64,000 bases of DNA from Saccharopolyspora_D taberi (GCF_039534165.1 NZ_BAAAUX010000014.1:620001-684000); one strand, 5' to 3'; shown: positions 1 through 8,634, numbered from the stretch's first letter. Numbers and translations are program-made. Notes: generated by a model not told the origin, from the sequence alone.

Positions 1-1439
1 GCCGACACCACGACCCCGACGATCAGCATGATCTGCTGCTTGTACGGCGTGGCGCCGACCAGGTAGCCGGCCTTGAGGTCGTGCAGGTTGTCCCCGGCGA
101 TGGCCGCCGCGCAGGTCACCACGCTCGACAGCAGCACCGCGGTCGCGGCGGCGATGGTCGCCTTCGCCTCGTCGGCGCTGAAGTCGATCCGGCTGCCGAG
201 AATTCCCAGCAGCGCCAGCGAACTCGCCAGCAGCGTCATCACGGTCACGCCCGACACCGGGTTGTTGGACGACCCGACCAGACCGGTCATGTAGCCCGAC
301 ACCGAGGAGAACAGGAATCCCGCGATGAGCGAGAAGACCAGGCCGAAGGCGATCGTGCCCGCGAACAGCCCGCCGCCGATCTCCAGCCGCCCGCCGTCCA
401 CGACGGACAGGAACACCAGCAGGACCGGGATCGCCATCAGGATCGTCCCGTACACCAGGTAGTTGGCCGGGAGGTCGCGCTCGGTGCGCTCGACCGTGGC
501 CTCCCCGCTGCCCCGCGCCTCCCGGACGGCCCGAAGCGACGAGCGGAGGCTGTCGCGCATCGGCCGCAGCACCGACAGCAGCGCCCACAGCCCGCCGACG
601 GCCATCGCGCCGACGCCGAGGTACCGCACCTGCTCGCTCCAGACCGCCTCCGCGGCGTCGTAACCCGTGGCGCCGCTGACGATGGTCTGCAACTGGGCGG
701 GATCGGCGAACGCCATGTAGAGCGGGATGCCGACGAGCCAGGCGAGCGCGCCACCGGCGAACACGAGCACGGCGATGTTGAGCCCGACGATGTAGCCGAC
801 GCCGAGCATCGCGACCCCGAGCTCGCTGCCGAACCCGATGACCACGCCGCCGGCCTTCACCGCTCCGGTCACGGTCGAGGAGGCGATGCCCAGGCCGGTC
901 TGGCAGAACTTCAGCACGGCACCGGCGATTCCGGCGATCGTGATGTACCGGGCGCTGCTGCCGCCGCGCTCGCCCGCCTTGAGCACCTCGGCAGTGGCCA
1001 CGCCCTCGGGGAACTGCAACGGCTTGTCCACGATGAGCGCGCGCCGCATCGGGACCGTGAACAGCACGCCGAGCACGCCGCCGCACAGCGAGAGCGTCAT
1101 GACCGGCCAGAACGGGAACTCCGTCCAGTAGCCCAGCAGCACGAGCGCGGGCAGCGTGAAGATCACACCAGCCGCCAGTGCCTCGCCCGCCGACGCCGCC
1201 GTCTGCACGATGTTGTTCTCGACGGTCGTGGCTCCGCGCAGCATGCGCAGCACGGCCATCGAGATGACGGCGGCGGGGATCGAGGCGGACACCGTCAGGC
1301 CGACCTTGAGCCCCAGGTACGCGTTCGCCCCGGCCAGCAGCGCCGCCAGCACGATGCCGAGGACCACGGCCTTGACCGTGATCTCCCTGGGACTCGCCGA
1401 AGCGCGCGGTCCGGTTCCGTCTTCTGCCACTTGAGCCAT
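1..1439 (-). CDS. OPT family oligopeptide transporter (C-terminus cut by window edge)
   Basis: Secondary transporter of the OPT family, presumably proton-coupled import of oligopeptides or metal chelates across the cytoplasmic membrane. About 479 residues are visible and the end lies outside the window. The N-terminus reads MAQVAEDGTGPRASASPREI and runs into many hydrophobic segments. Family-like stretches include ANAYLGLKVGLTVSASIP near residue 35, PMRRALIV(D)KPLQFPEG near 140, and IAGDNLHDLKAGYLVGATP near 450, the last being typical of prokaryotic OPT proteins. The ATG at 1439 is preceded by AAGGACG. The substrate cannot be told from sequence. It lies downstream of the methionine importer on the same strand but is separated by 200 bp containing a strong hairpin, so it is probably a separate transcript. 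Confidence 0.88.
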   Translation of the reverse strand, partial: MAQVAEDGTGPRASASPREITVKAVVLGIVLAALLAGANAYLGLKVGLTVSASIPAAVISMAVLRMLRGATTVENNIVQTAASAGEALAAGVIFTLPALVLLGYWTEFPFWPVMTLSLCGGVLGVLFTVPMRRALIVDKPLQFPEGVATAEVLKAGERGGSSARYITIAGIAGAVLKFCQTGLGIASSTVTGAVKAGGVVIGFGSELGVAMLGVGYIVGLNIAVLVFAGGALAWLVGIPLYMAFADPAQLQTIVSGATGYDAAEAVWSEQVRYLGVGAMAVGGLWALLSVLRPMRDSLRSSLRAVREARGSGEATVERTERDLPANYLVYGTILMAIPVLLVFLSVVDGGRLEIGGGLFAGTIAFGLVFSLIAGFLFSSVSGYMTGLVGSSNNPVSGVTVMTLLASSLALLGILGSRIDFSADEAKATIAAATAVLLSSVVTCAAAIAGDNLHDLKAGYLVGATPYKQQIMLIVGVVVS

Positions 1440-1475
1440 CTGCGGACGTCCTTGTCGAATGCGGAGGCACCTGGT

Positions 1476-1507
1476 CGCGGCGGTGCGGAGCCGTCCGCAC
1501 CGCCGCG
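1476..1507 (-). terminator. Perfect 14-bp-stem hairpin between metI and the OPT gene
   Basis: CGCGGCGGTGCGGA at 1476-1489 and its exact complement TCCGCACCGCCGCG at 1494-1507 are separated by four bases. The hairpin lies after the metI stop and 36 bases before the OPT start. There is no T-run, so it is either a factor-assisted terminator for the met operon or a leader structure for the OPT gene. Confidence 0.6.
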
Positions 1508-1640
1508 GGTGATCTTCGCATCGGATGCCGCACCGGCCGGTGGTGATCGGCGCGTTTCCGCCAGCGACCGGACCGATTCAGCGACCGCCGGGAGGCGAAC
1601 CCCTCGACCTGCCCGGGGCCGCTGACCTGTCCGGCGCCGT

Positions 1641-2303
1641 TCACCGCCGCAGGGCCTTGCGCGCCAGCCAGTTCCCGGTGAACTGCGCGGCCTGCACCAG
1701 CACGATGATCACCACCACCGCGACCGCGGTGACCGCCCAGTCGAACCGCTGGTAGCCGTAGGCGATGGCGAAATCGCCCAGCCCACCGCCGCCCACAGCG
1801 CCCGCGACCGCGCTCATGTCGACCACCGCGACGAAGACGAAGGTGTAGCCGAGGATCAGCGGCGCCAGCGCCTCCGGCACCAGCAGGGTCGCGATGATCC
1901 GCAGCGGGCTCGCGCCCATCGCCCTGGCCGCCTCGACCACCCCGGGATCGATGCTGAGCAGGTTCTGCTCGACGATCCGGGAGATCCCGAACGTCGCCGC
2001 GAGCACCAGCGCGAAGGTCGCCGCCCCGGTGCCGAGCTGGGTGCCGACCACCGCGATGGTCAGCGGCCCGACCGCGGTGATGAAGATGATGAACGGGATC
2101 GGCCGGATGATGTTGACCAGCACGTTGAGCACGGTGAACACCACCCGGTTGGCCAGCAGCCCGCCGGGCCTGGTGGTGTGCAGCAGGATTCCCAGCAGCA
2201 GCCCGAGAACCCCGCCGACGACCAGGGTCGTGACCACCATCCACAGCGTCTGGCCGACCGAGGTCAGCAGGACCGGGCCGAGCGTCTGCCAGTCGGCGTT
2301 CAT
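1641..2303 (-). CDS. metI: Methionine ABC transporter permease MetI
   Basis: Inner-membrane permease of a D/L-methionine importer of the MetNIQ type, 220 aa, which is the usual MetI length. It starts MNADWQTLGPVLLTS and has about five membrane segments. The EAA-like cytoplasmic loop EAARAMGASPLRII near residue 130 contacts MetN. The region around PIPFIIFITAVGPLTI is typical of MetI. Its ATG overlaps the metN stop by four bases, so it is translationally coupled. An open frame continues upstream in this frame through metN, but that is only a shadow; the ATGA junction fixes the start. Confidence 0.93.
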   Translation of the reverse strand: MNADWQTLGPVLLTSVGQTLWMVVTTLVVGGVLGLLLGILLHTTRPGGLLANRVVFTVLNVLVNIIRPIPFIIFITAVGPLTIAVVGTQLGTGAATFALVLAATFGISRIVEQNLLSIDPGVVEAARAMGASPLRIIATLLVPEALAPLILGYTFVFVAVVDMSAVAGAVGGGGLGDFAIAYGYQRFDWAVTAVAVVVIIVLVQAAQFTGNWLARKALRR

Positions 2304-3313
2304 GCGATCAGCTCCTGCACCTCGGTCGCCTCGCGCAGCTCGGCGATGACGGCGTCGACGTCGGTGTCGGCGCCGACCAGTTCCAGCGTCAGCCCGCCGA
2401 AGGAGGCGCCGCCGAGCTCCTTGACGCCGCCGTAGACGATCTCGAAGCGCACCCGGTGGCGGGCGACCGCGTCCGAGAGCACCGCGCCGATGCGCTGGTC
2501 GTCGCGGATGCGGGCGGTGACCAGCCGCCCGCCGTGGCGGGCGCGGATGCGGGCGAGGTCGTCGCCGCTGGGCCGGTCCCGCAGCACCGTCTCGACGAAC
2601 CGGCGGGTGGTCTCGGTCCGGGGCGAGCCGAACACCTCGGCGACCGGGCCCTGCTCGACGATCCGGCCCGAGTCCAGCACCGCGACCCGGTCGGCGATCT
2701 CGCGGACGACCTCCATCTCGTGGGTGATCGCCACGATCGTCACGCCCAGCTCGGTGTTGACCCGCTTGAGCAGGCGCAGCACCTCGCCGGTGGTCTCCGG
2801 GTCCAGCGCGCTGGTCGACTCGTCGGCCAGCAGGATCTTCGGGTTGGTCGCCAGCGCCCTGGCGATGCCGACCCGCTGCTTCTGGCCGCCGGAGAGCTGG
2901 TCCGGGTAGTGCCACGCCTTGTCGGTGATGCCCACGAAGCTCAGCAGCTCGGCCACCCGGCGCTCCCGGTCGGCCTTGTTCCAGCCGGCGATCCGCAGCG
3001 GGTAGGCCACATTTCCGAACACCGTGCGCGAGCGCAGCAGGTTGAACTGCTGGAACACCATGCCGATGCCGCGCCGGACCTCCCGCAGCCTGCGCTCGCC
3101 GAGCCCGGTGAGGTCGGTGCCGTCCACCAGCACCCGGCCCGAGCTGACCGGTTCGAGCGCGTTGATCAGCCGGACCAGCGTGCTCTTGCCCGCGCCGGAG
3201 TAGCCGATGATCGCGAACACCTCGCCCGCGTCGACGGTGAGGTCCACGCCTTCCAGCGCGGTCACCGCGCCGAAGGTCTTGCGCACGTCACGGAACTCGA
3301 TGACCGGGCTCAT
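2300..3313 (-). CDS. metN: Methionine ABC transporter ATP-binding protein MetN
   Basis: ATPase subunit of the methionine importer, 337 aa. Walker A is GYSGAGKST (about residue 38), the ABC signature is LSGGQKQRVGIARAL (about 140), Walker B is ILLADEST with SALDPET following, and the switch histidine is in AITHE. Residues from about 265 to the end form the C-terminal NIL (ACT-like) domain that in characterised MetN binds methionine and gives transinhibition. The start overlaps the metQ stop by four bases and the stop overlaps metI by four bases, giving a tight metQ-metN-metI operon. Confidence 0.95.
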   Translation of the reverse strand: MSPVIEFRDVRKTFGAVTALEGVDLTVDAGEVFAIIGYSGAGKSTLVRLINALEPVSSGRVLVDGTDLTGLGERRLREVRRGIGMVFQQFNLLRSRTVFGNVAYPLRIAGWNKADRERRVAELLSFVGITDKAWHYPDQLSGGQKQRVGIARALATNPKILLADESTSALDPETTGEVLRLLKRVNTELGVTIVAITHEMEVVREIADRVAVLDSGRIVEQGPVAEVFGSPRTETTRRFVETVLRDRPSGDDLARIRARHGGRLVTARIRDDQRIGAVLSDAVARHRVRFEIVYGGVKELGGASFGGLTLELVGADTDVDAVIAELREATEVQELIA

Positions 3314-4245
3314 CGCCGCCCGGCCCGCACGGTCTCGGACAGCCTGGCCAGGATCGCGTCCAGGTCGGACCGCGGCCGGTCCACCATCACCGAGGTGCCC
3401 TTGGACTCGGCCTGCACCTGGGCCACCACGGCGCTGTCCTTGTAGAGCTGCGCGACGCGCTGGTAGACGGGGTTGTCCCGGTCGGCCGCCCGGGTGGCGA
3501 TGACGTTGATGTAGGGCTCGGCGGACGGGCTGGCCGGGTCGTCGCCGAACAGCGCCTTCGACGGGTCGAGGCCGCCGTTGAGGGCGTAGTTGTTGTTCAC
3601 GATCGACGCGTCCACCGACGGCAGCGCGGTGACCGTCTGCGCGGCGTCCACCGGGGTCACCGACACCTTCGACGCGGCGGCGTCGATCTCGGCCGGGGTC
3701 GACAGCACGCTGCCTCCGCCGTTGAGCTTGACCAGCCCGGCGGACTGGAGCACCAGCAGCGCGCGGGCCTGGTTGGTCGGGTCGTTGGGGATCGCGACCG
3801 TGCCGCCCGCCGGGATGTCGGCGACGGTGGCGTGCTTCTGCGAGTACAGCGACAGCGGCACCACGAAGGTCGACCCCACGGGCACCAGCGAGTCGTTGTT
3901 GGACACGTTGTAGTTGGCCAGGAAGAGCAGGTGCTGGAACAGGTTCAGGTCGATCTGGCCCTGCGACACCGCCGGGTTGGGCTGGGTGTAGTCGCTGAAG
4001 TTCACCGGCACGATGTCGATGCCCTCGCGGGCCGCGATCTCCTTGAACGTCGGCCAGTACGGCGAGCTGGCGTCCGTGGTGCCGATGCGGACGGTGACCC
4101 GGTCACCGCCGGAGCCGCCGCTGGTGGTGAACACGAGCACCGCCACCAGCGCGGCGGCCAGCACCACCCCGAGGCCGATCAGCGGCCCCTTCTTCCTGGC
4201 CGGCCGCGGCGGGAGCGCGGCGACGTCGTTCTGGTTCTCTGACAT
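3310..4245 (-). CDS. metQ: MetQ/NlpA-family methionine-binding protein, membrane-anchored
   Basis: Solute-binding component of the methionine importer, 311 aa, first gene of the operon. After a short basic N-terminus (RPARKKG) comes one hydrophobic segment (LIGLGVVLAAALVAVLVF), then the NlpA domain with RIGTTDASSPYWPTFKEIA, FSDYTQPNPAVSQGQIDLNL and NQARALLVLQSAGL. MetQ proteins are usually lipoproteins, but no lipobox cysteine follows the hydrophobic segment, so this one is predicted to be held by an uncleaved transmembrane helix. ATG at 4245 (MSENQND) is chosen over an upstream in-frame start because it sits directly before the anchor. I saw no S-box riboswitch upstream. Confidence 0.9.
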   Translation of the reverse strand: MSENQNDVAALPPRPARKKGPLIGLGVVLAAALVAVLVFTTSGGSGGDRVTVRIGTTDASSPYWPTFKEIAAREGIDIVPVNFSDYTQPNPAVSQGQIDLNLFQHLLFLANYNVSNNDSLVPVGSTFVVPLSLYSQKHATVADIPAGGTVAIPNDPTNQARALLVLQSAGLVKLNGGGSVLSTPAEIDAAASKVSVTPVDAAQTVTALPSVDASIVNNNYALNGGLDPSKALFGDDPASPSAEPYINVIATRAADRDNPVYQRVAQLYKDSAVVAQVQAESKGTSVMVDRPRSDLDAILARLSETVRAGRR

Positions 4246-4405
4246 GCGCCCACGATGGCCGAGCGCGCCGCGCGGCCCAAGGCGTTCCACCGTGTGAGCC
4301 ACGAAAGGGACGATTTGCCCCCAGGTCCGGCGCTGTGTTAACGGCCGAATTCCGCCGCAGGGACGGGAAAGCCGCGTTCCGGTCCACTTGAGACGATGAT
4401 CACGT

Positions 4406-5299
4406 TCACCGCTCCAGGACGGCCTGGACGCCCAGCTCGATCTGGACGGTCGGACCGACCACCGCGATCCCCTTGGCCAGGGTGGCCCGCCAGTCCACCG
4501 CGTAGTCCTCGCGGCGCAGGCTGGTGACCGCGCGGCAGGCCACCCGGAGATCGCTGTCGAAGCCGGGCCCCTGCCACTTGCGCTGCCCGAGGTAGGTGGT
4601 GTCCAGCCGCACCGGGCTGGTGGTGGCCCGCAGCGTCAGCGAGCCCTCGACCTGCCACTGGTCCCCGCGCAGCAGCACCAGCCGCGAGCTGCGGAAGGTC
4701 AGCCGGGGGTAGTTCGCGACGTCGAGGAAGTCCGCCGACCGCAGGTGGTCGTCGCGCATCCGGACGCCGGTGTCGATGCTGGCCGCGTCGATGACGACCT
4801 CGATCTCGGAGTCCTCGAACCGGGGCGCGACCCGGATGTGCCCGCGGAAGTCGTTGAACCGGCCGCGGATCTTGGACATGCCGATGTGCTGGGCGACGAA
4901 GTGCACCTCGGTGTGGGTGGGGTCGAAGGTCCACACGCCGGGCTGGGGAAGCGTCAGCGACGCGTCCGGCTCCAGCTCGATGCGGTTGAGCACGACGTGC
5001 TGGTTCACCCCGACCTCGACCTGGACGCTGGTCCGCCGGTAACCGCCGGCGGTGACCGACAGCTTGTGCGTGCCGGGAGACACCGCGACCAGGAACGACC
5101 CGTAGGCGTCGGTCTCCCCGGAGGCGATCTCCCGGCTGAAGCGGTCCACGACGGAGATCTCGGCGCCGGGCAGCAGCCTGCCCTGCTCGTCGTGCACCTG
5201 GCAGCTGATCACCCCGCCGTCGAGCGGGATCGGCGGCAGGTAGCTGCCGGTGCCCGCCCGGACCGCCCGCTTCCGGCCGCGCAGCCTGGAGAAGATCAT
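4406..5299 (-). CDS. YceI-family protein with N-terminal carboxypeptidase-regulatory-like domain
   Basis: 297 aa. Residues about 28-110 (GGVISCQVHDEQGRLLPGAE to VVLNRIEL) look like a CarboxypepD_reg-like beta sandwich; residues about 120-297 are a YceI lipocalin-like domain (WTFDPTHTEVHFVAQHIGMS, DVANYPRLTFRSS, ATTSPVRLDTTYLG). YceI proteins bind long-chain isoprenoids or similar lipids. The usual signal peptide is absent: the N-terminus is MIFSRLRGRKRAVRAG, so the protein is probably cytoplasmic. The two-domain arrangement is known from actinomycetes. The exact ligand is unknown. Confidence 0.85.
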   Translation of the reverse strand: MIFSRLRGRKRAVRAGTGSYLPPIPLDGGVISCQVHDEQGRLLPGAEISVVDRFSREIASGETDAYGSFLVAVSPGTHKLSVTAGGYRRTSVQVEVGVNQHVVLNRIELEPDASLTLPQPGVWTFDPTHTEVHFVAQHIGMSKIRGRFNDFRGHIRVAPRFEDSEIEVVIDAASIDTGVRMRDDHLRSADFLDVANYPRLTFRSSRLVLLRGDQWQVEGSLTLRATTSPVRLDTTYLGQRKWQGPGFDSDLRVACRAVTSLRREDYAVDWRATLAKGIAVVGPTVQIELGVQAVLER

Positions 5300-5536
5300 C
5301 CGCGTTCCCTTCCGCCCCGTCCGCCCGCTCGGGCGAAGGTTTCGGCTTCAACCAACAGCCGATCATGCTAGGCACGCCCAAGATCAGCAGCGGAGCAGGA
5401 CCGGACCGCCTCCCGCGCCCGGAAAGCGCAGTTCACGGCCGGATTTCGCGCGTGTTGCCGAACAGCAAACGGGCCGCGGCAACACCTTCGGAAGTTGGTG
5501 ACATTTCCCACCGCCGGGGCGGCTAACGCGGACGCC

Positions 5537-6154
5537 TCACAGCTCCCGCATCATCTGCTCGAAATCCGGGACCGCACCGTAGGGGTCGGCCGGGCCGGAC
5601 GGCTCGCGCGCGGCGACCGCCTCGGCCAGTTCCCGGCCGGCGCGGCGGATCCGGGCGGGCAGCGGGTTGACCTTGTCGCCCTCCCCCGCCCAGTCGTCGG
5701 TCGCGGCGAACACCGACGTGGTGGTGACCTCGGCGTGCAGGTAGGTGAACAGCGGGCGCATCGAGTACTCCAGCGCCAGGGAGTGGCGCGGGGTTCCGCC
5801 GGTCGCGCCCAGCAGGACCGGTTTCCCCGTCAGCGACTCGTTGTCGAGGATGTCCACAAAGGACTTGAACAGCCCCGAGTACGTCGTGGTGAACAGCGGC
5901 GTGACCGCGATCAGCCCGTCCGCGCCGGTGACCGCGTCGAGCACGCCGGTCAGCTCACCGGCCGGGAAGCCGGTGAGCATCGCGTTGACCACGTCGTGCG
6001 CGACGTCGCGGAGCTCGACCGTCCGCACGTCCGCCGTGATCTCGCGGACCGCCAGCTGCTCGGTGACGGCCGCCGACAGCCGGTCGGCCAGCATCCGGGT
6101 GGACGACGGCTGCCCGATGCCCGCCGAGATCGCGACGATGGTGCGCTCGCTCAT
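5537..6154 (-). CDS. NADPH-dependent FMN reductase, CE1759 type
   Basis: Flavodoxin-fold FMN reductase of 205 aa, starting MSERTIVAISAGIGQPSSTR, with the flavin phosphate loop SAGIGQPSSTRML near the N-terminus and the VTPLFTTTYSGLFKSFVDIL stretch near residue 85. It matches, from memory, the CE1759 group, whose genes pair with a CE1758-type luciferase-like monooxygenase; here that partner is directly upstream with a four-base ATGA overlap. It likely supplies reduced FMN to the monooxygenase. The substrate of the pair is unknown. Confidence 0.85.
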   Translation of the reverse strand: MSERTIVAISAGIGQPSSTRMLADRLSAAVTEQLAVREITADVRTVELRDVAHDVVNAMLTGFPAGELTGVLDAVTGADGLIAVTPLFTTTYSGLFKSFVDILDNESLTGKPVLLGATGGTPRHSLALEYSMRPLFTYLHAEVTTTSVFAATDDWAGEGDKVNPLPARIRRAGRELAEAVAAREPSGPADPYGAVPDFEQMMREL

Positions 6155-7278
6155 GCGTTTTCCCCTTCCTTGACCGGCTCGGCGGCCTGCTCGGCCTCGG
6201 CCGCGCGAGCCGCGGCGACCCGCTCGGCGTGGCTCGGCGGGTTGGCCGGGACGTGGGCCGGGCGCTTGGCCTCCATCTCCGCGCGCAGCGCCGGGACGAC
6301 CTCCTCGGCCAGCAGGTCGATCTGCTCCAGCACGGTCTTGAGCGGCAGGCCGGCGTGGTCGACCAGGAACAGCTGCCGCTGGTAGTCGCCGACGTGCTCG
6401 CGCATCTCCGCGTAGCGCTCGATCACCTGCTGCGGGCTGCCGACCGTCAGCGGCGTGGTGGTGGTGAAGTCCTCCATCGACGGGCCGTGGCCGTAGACCG
6501 GGGCGTTGTCGAAGTACGGGCGGAACTCGTTCCAGGCGTCCTGGGAGTTCCTGCGCATGAACGCCTGCCCGCCCAGGCCGACGATCGCCTGGTCGGCCCG
6601 GCCGTGGCCGTAGTGCTCGAAACGCCGCCGGTAGTAGTTGACCATCTGCTTGGTGTGCCCGATCGGCCAGAAGATGTTGTTGTGCAGGAACCCGTCGCCG
6701 TAGTAGGCGGCCTGCTCGGCGATCTCCGGGCTGCGGATCGAGCCGTGCCAGACGAACGGCGGAACGCCGTCGAGCGGGCGCGGGGTGGAGGTGAAGCCCT
6801 GCAGCGGGGTGCGGAACCGGCCCTCCCAGTCGACGACCTCCTCCTCCCACAGCCGCCGCAGCAGCGCGTAGTTCTCGAACGCCAGCGGGATGCCCTGGCG
6901 GATGTCCTGGCCGAACCACGGGTAGACCGGGCCGGTGTTGCCGCGGCCCATCATCAGGTCCATCCGGCCGTCGGAGAGCACCTGCAGCGTCGCGTAGTCC
7001 TCGGCGATCTTGACCGGGTCGTTGGTGGTGATCAGCGTCGTCGAGGTCGACAGCACGATGTTGCCGGTCGATGCGGCCAGGTAGCCGAGCAGCGTGGTCG
7101 GCGACGAGGCCACGAACGGCGGGTTGTGGTGCTCGCCGGTGGCGAACACGTCGAGCCCGGCCTGGTCGGCGTGCTGCGCGATCCGCATCATCGCGCGCAT
7201 CCGCTCGGTCTCGGTGGGCGTCTCCCCCGTGGTCGGGTCTGTGGTGACGTCGCTGACCGTGAAGATCCCGAACTGCAT
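6151..7278 (-). CDS. FMN-dependent luciferase-like monooxygenase, CE1758 type
   Basis: Bacterial-luciferase-fold (TIM barrel) flavin monooxygenase of 375 aa. Visible family features are MQFGIFTVSDV at the start, ATGEHHNPPFVASSPTTLLGYLA near residue 45, LSTSTTLITTNDPVKIAEDYAT near 75, MMGRGNTGPVYPWFGQ near 105 and GDGFLHNNIFWP near 190. The ATG at 7278 is preceded by GGGAGGAG at eight bases; an in-frame start 39 bases upstream lacks this. It overlaps the FMN reductase gene by four bases, so the two form a two-component monooxygenase operon. A 21-bp palindrome lies 48-68 bases upstream of the start. Confidence 0.87.
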   Translation of the reverse strand: MQFGIFTVSDVTTDPTTGETPTETERMRAMMRIAQHADQAGLDVFATGEHHNPPFVASSPTTLLGYLAASTGNIVLSTSTTLITTNDPVKIAEDYATLQVLSDGRMDLMMGRGNTGPVYPWFGQDIRQGIPLAFENYALLRRLWEEEVVDWEGRFRTPLQGFTSTPRPLDGVPPFVWHGSIRSPEIAEQAAYYGDGFLHNNIFWPIGHTKQMVNYYRRRFEHYGHGRADQAIVGLGGQAFMRRNSQDAWNEFRPYFDNAPVYGHGPSMEDFTTTTPLTVGSPQQVIERYAEMREHVGDYQRQLFLVDHAGLPLKTVLEQIDLLAEEVVPALRAEMEAKRPAHVPANPPSHAERVAAARAAEAEQAAEPVKEGENA

Positions 7279-7325
7279 TCGCGCGCTCCTCCCGTCGCGA
7301 GTGGGCCCGGCGCCCACTTAACTTC

Positions 7326-7346
7326 CCATGGAAGAGTCTTCCATGG
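7326..7346. promoter_or_regulatory. 21-bp perfect palindrome, candidate operator
   Basis: CCATGGAAGA and TCTTCCATGG are exact inverted arms separated by one G. It lies 48-68 bases before the start of the luciferase-like monooxygenase gene, where a repressor site would block transcription. No regulator gene is adjacent, so the cognate factor is unknown; TetR-, MarR- and GntR-type proteins bind sites of this kind. Confidence 0.6.
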
Positions 7347-7504
7347 AAATTATTTCTTCGCAATTCATCCTCGGTCGCATCGGTTCGGTCGAGACCTTGC
7401 CCGGCCGGAACTCGCGCGGCGACGGACAGACGGCGAGGACGAGCGGCGTGCGCATCCCAACACCTGCTTCCGGAACAGAGGTCGCCGACCCGCCCAGTCT
7501 AAAC

Positions 7505-7516
7505 GGAAGCGCTTCC
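7505..7516. promoter_or_regulatory. GGAAGCGCTTCC palindrome, LacI-type operator candidate
   Basis: A 12-bp perfect palindrome with a central CG and GCGC core, the architecture recognised by LacI-family regulators. It lies in the divergent spacer, about 255 bp before the oxygenase gene and 227 bp before the monooxygenase gene. No LacI gene is in the window. Confidence 0.35.
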
Positions 7517-7770
7517 TCTTCGGGGTCGGCCAGCCACCTCGCGATCCCGGAGAGTCCCGCCGGCGGACGGCCGACATACCCGCCCTTGGGCACTCCGCAC
7601 AATATGGGCACGATCACGCAACGCGATCATCCGGTCACTCCCGCAGGTCAGAGCGGTCGGGACCGGCCGCGGACCGGCCGAGCCGGGCCGCGCGGCCTGG
7701 TCACCCAGTAACCGGGCTGGGCAGACTTCGTTGATCGGCCCGGTGAGCTTGGCACGCGGAGAGGACCCTC

Positions 7771-8634
7771 ATGAGCGCATCGGAAGCCCAACTCGTGGAA
7801 CAGGTCGTCGACACCGGCCGCTACCCGCTGTCGGATCCGGCGAGCCCGTCGTGGGTCGCCGCGGTCGACCGCGCCCGGGACGACCTCCGCCGGATCGGGT
7901 GCAGCGTCCTGCCGAACTTCATCCGCTCGTCCCTGCACGAGACCCTCAAGCGGGAGGGCGAGGAGATCGCACCCTCGGCGCACTACGACGTCGAGGTGGT
8001 CAACGCCTACAACATCGCCAACGACGAATCCCTGCCCCTGGACCACCCCGCACGCATCACGTGGGAGCGCGGGAACGCCTTCGTGCCCCGGGACCACATC
8101 CCGCGCCAGGCCATCATCCACCAGCTCTACCGCAGCACGCTGTTCCAGCGGTTCCTGGCCGACTGCTTCGAGCTGCCGCGGATCCACGAGCTCGCCGACC
8201 CGCTGGCCGGGCTGGTGCTCAACGTCGTGCGGCCGGGGATGGGGCATCCGTGGCACTTCGACACCAACGAGTTCGCGGTCAGCCTGCTCACCCAGGAGTC
8301 CGAGGAGGGCGGGATCTTCGAGTACTGCCCGAACATCCGCTCCGCCGAGGCGGAGAACTTCGACGACGTGCGCGAGGTCCTGGAGGGCGGCGGGCGGCCC
8401 AGCAGGCTCGCGCTGCGACCGGGCGACCTCCAGCTGTTCCGGGGGCGCTACTCGCTGCACCGCGTGACCACCGTCCGCGGCGGCACGGCCCGGCACACCG
8501 CGATCTTCGCCTACACCGAACGGCCAGGGGTCATCGGCAGCGTCGCGCGGACCCGGCAGCTCTTCGGCCGCGTGTTGCCCGAGCACGTGGCCGCGGAGGA
8601 CCGCGCGGTGCGGGTCGACCAGCTGCTGGACTGA
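7771..8634 (+). CDS. Fe(II)/2-oxoglutarate-dependent oxygenase, HalD/BesD-like family (HxD retained)
   Basis: 287 aa. It shows the facial-triad pattern of Fe(II)/2OG enzymes: HFD in HPWHFDTNEF (about residue 167) and a distal histidine with 2OG-binding arginines in LFRGRYSLHRVTTVRGG (about 230). From memory it resembles the HalD/BesD group, in which some members chlorinate free amino acids such as lysine and others hydroxylate. Halogenases of the group replace the triad aspartate by Gly/Ala; here the aspartate is present, so hydroxylation is expected. The ATG at 7771 begins MSASEAQLVEQVVDTGRYPL. It is first of three same-strand genes with 30-36-bp spacers, shared with a methyltransferase and a carnitine-type acyltransferase. 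Confidence 0.78.
   Translation: MSASEAQLVEQVVDTGRYPLSDPASPSWVAAVDRARDDLRRIGCSVLPNFIRSSLHETLKREGEEIAPSAHYDVEVVNAYNIANDESLPLDHPARITWERGNAFVPRDHIPRQAIIHQLYRSTLFQRFLADCFELPRIHELADPLAGLVLNVVRPGMGHPWHFDTNEFAVSLLTQESEEGGIFEYCPNIRSAEAENFDDVREVLEGGGRPSRLALRPGDLQLFRGRYSLHRVTTVRGGTARHTAIFAYTERPGVIGSVARTRQLFGRVLPEHVAAEDRAVRVDQLLD

Larger units (their letters stand above)
7279..7770. other. Divergent intergenic region with two palindromes
   Basis: This 492-bp spacer separates the flavin monooxygenase operon (leftward) from the oxygenase/acyltransferase operon (rightward). Short open frames here are not convincing genes: they lack ribosome-binding sites and recognisable sequence. It holds the two palindromes listed separately, one near each operon. 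Confidence 0.7.

Noticed and set aside
81..1625. 514-residue open frame on the plus strand
   Set aside because: Antisense shadow of the OPT transporter; composition dominated by Arg, His, Gln and no domain.
4246..4405. SAM (S-box) riboswitch before metQ
   Set aside because: The leader lacks the conserved CUUAUC/GAGA-type blocks and the multi-helix pattern expected; I see only unstructured GC-rich sequence.
7318..7711. Short open frames in the divergent spacer at 7.3-7.7 kb
   Set aside because: No ribosome-binding site, codon bias not like neighbours, and they run through the palindromes.
7771..8634. Halogenase assignment for the oxygenase
   Set aside because: The family-like similarity invites it, but the metal-binding aspartate is present (HFD), which fits hydroxylases rather than halogenases.
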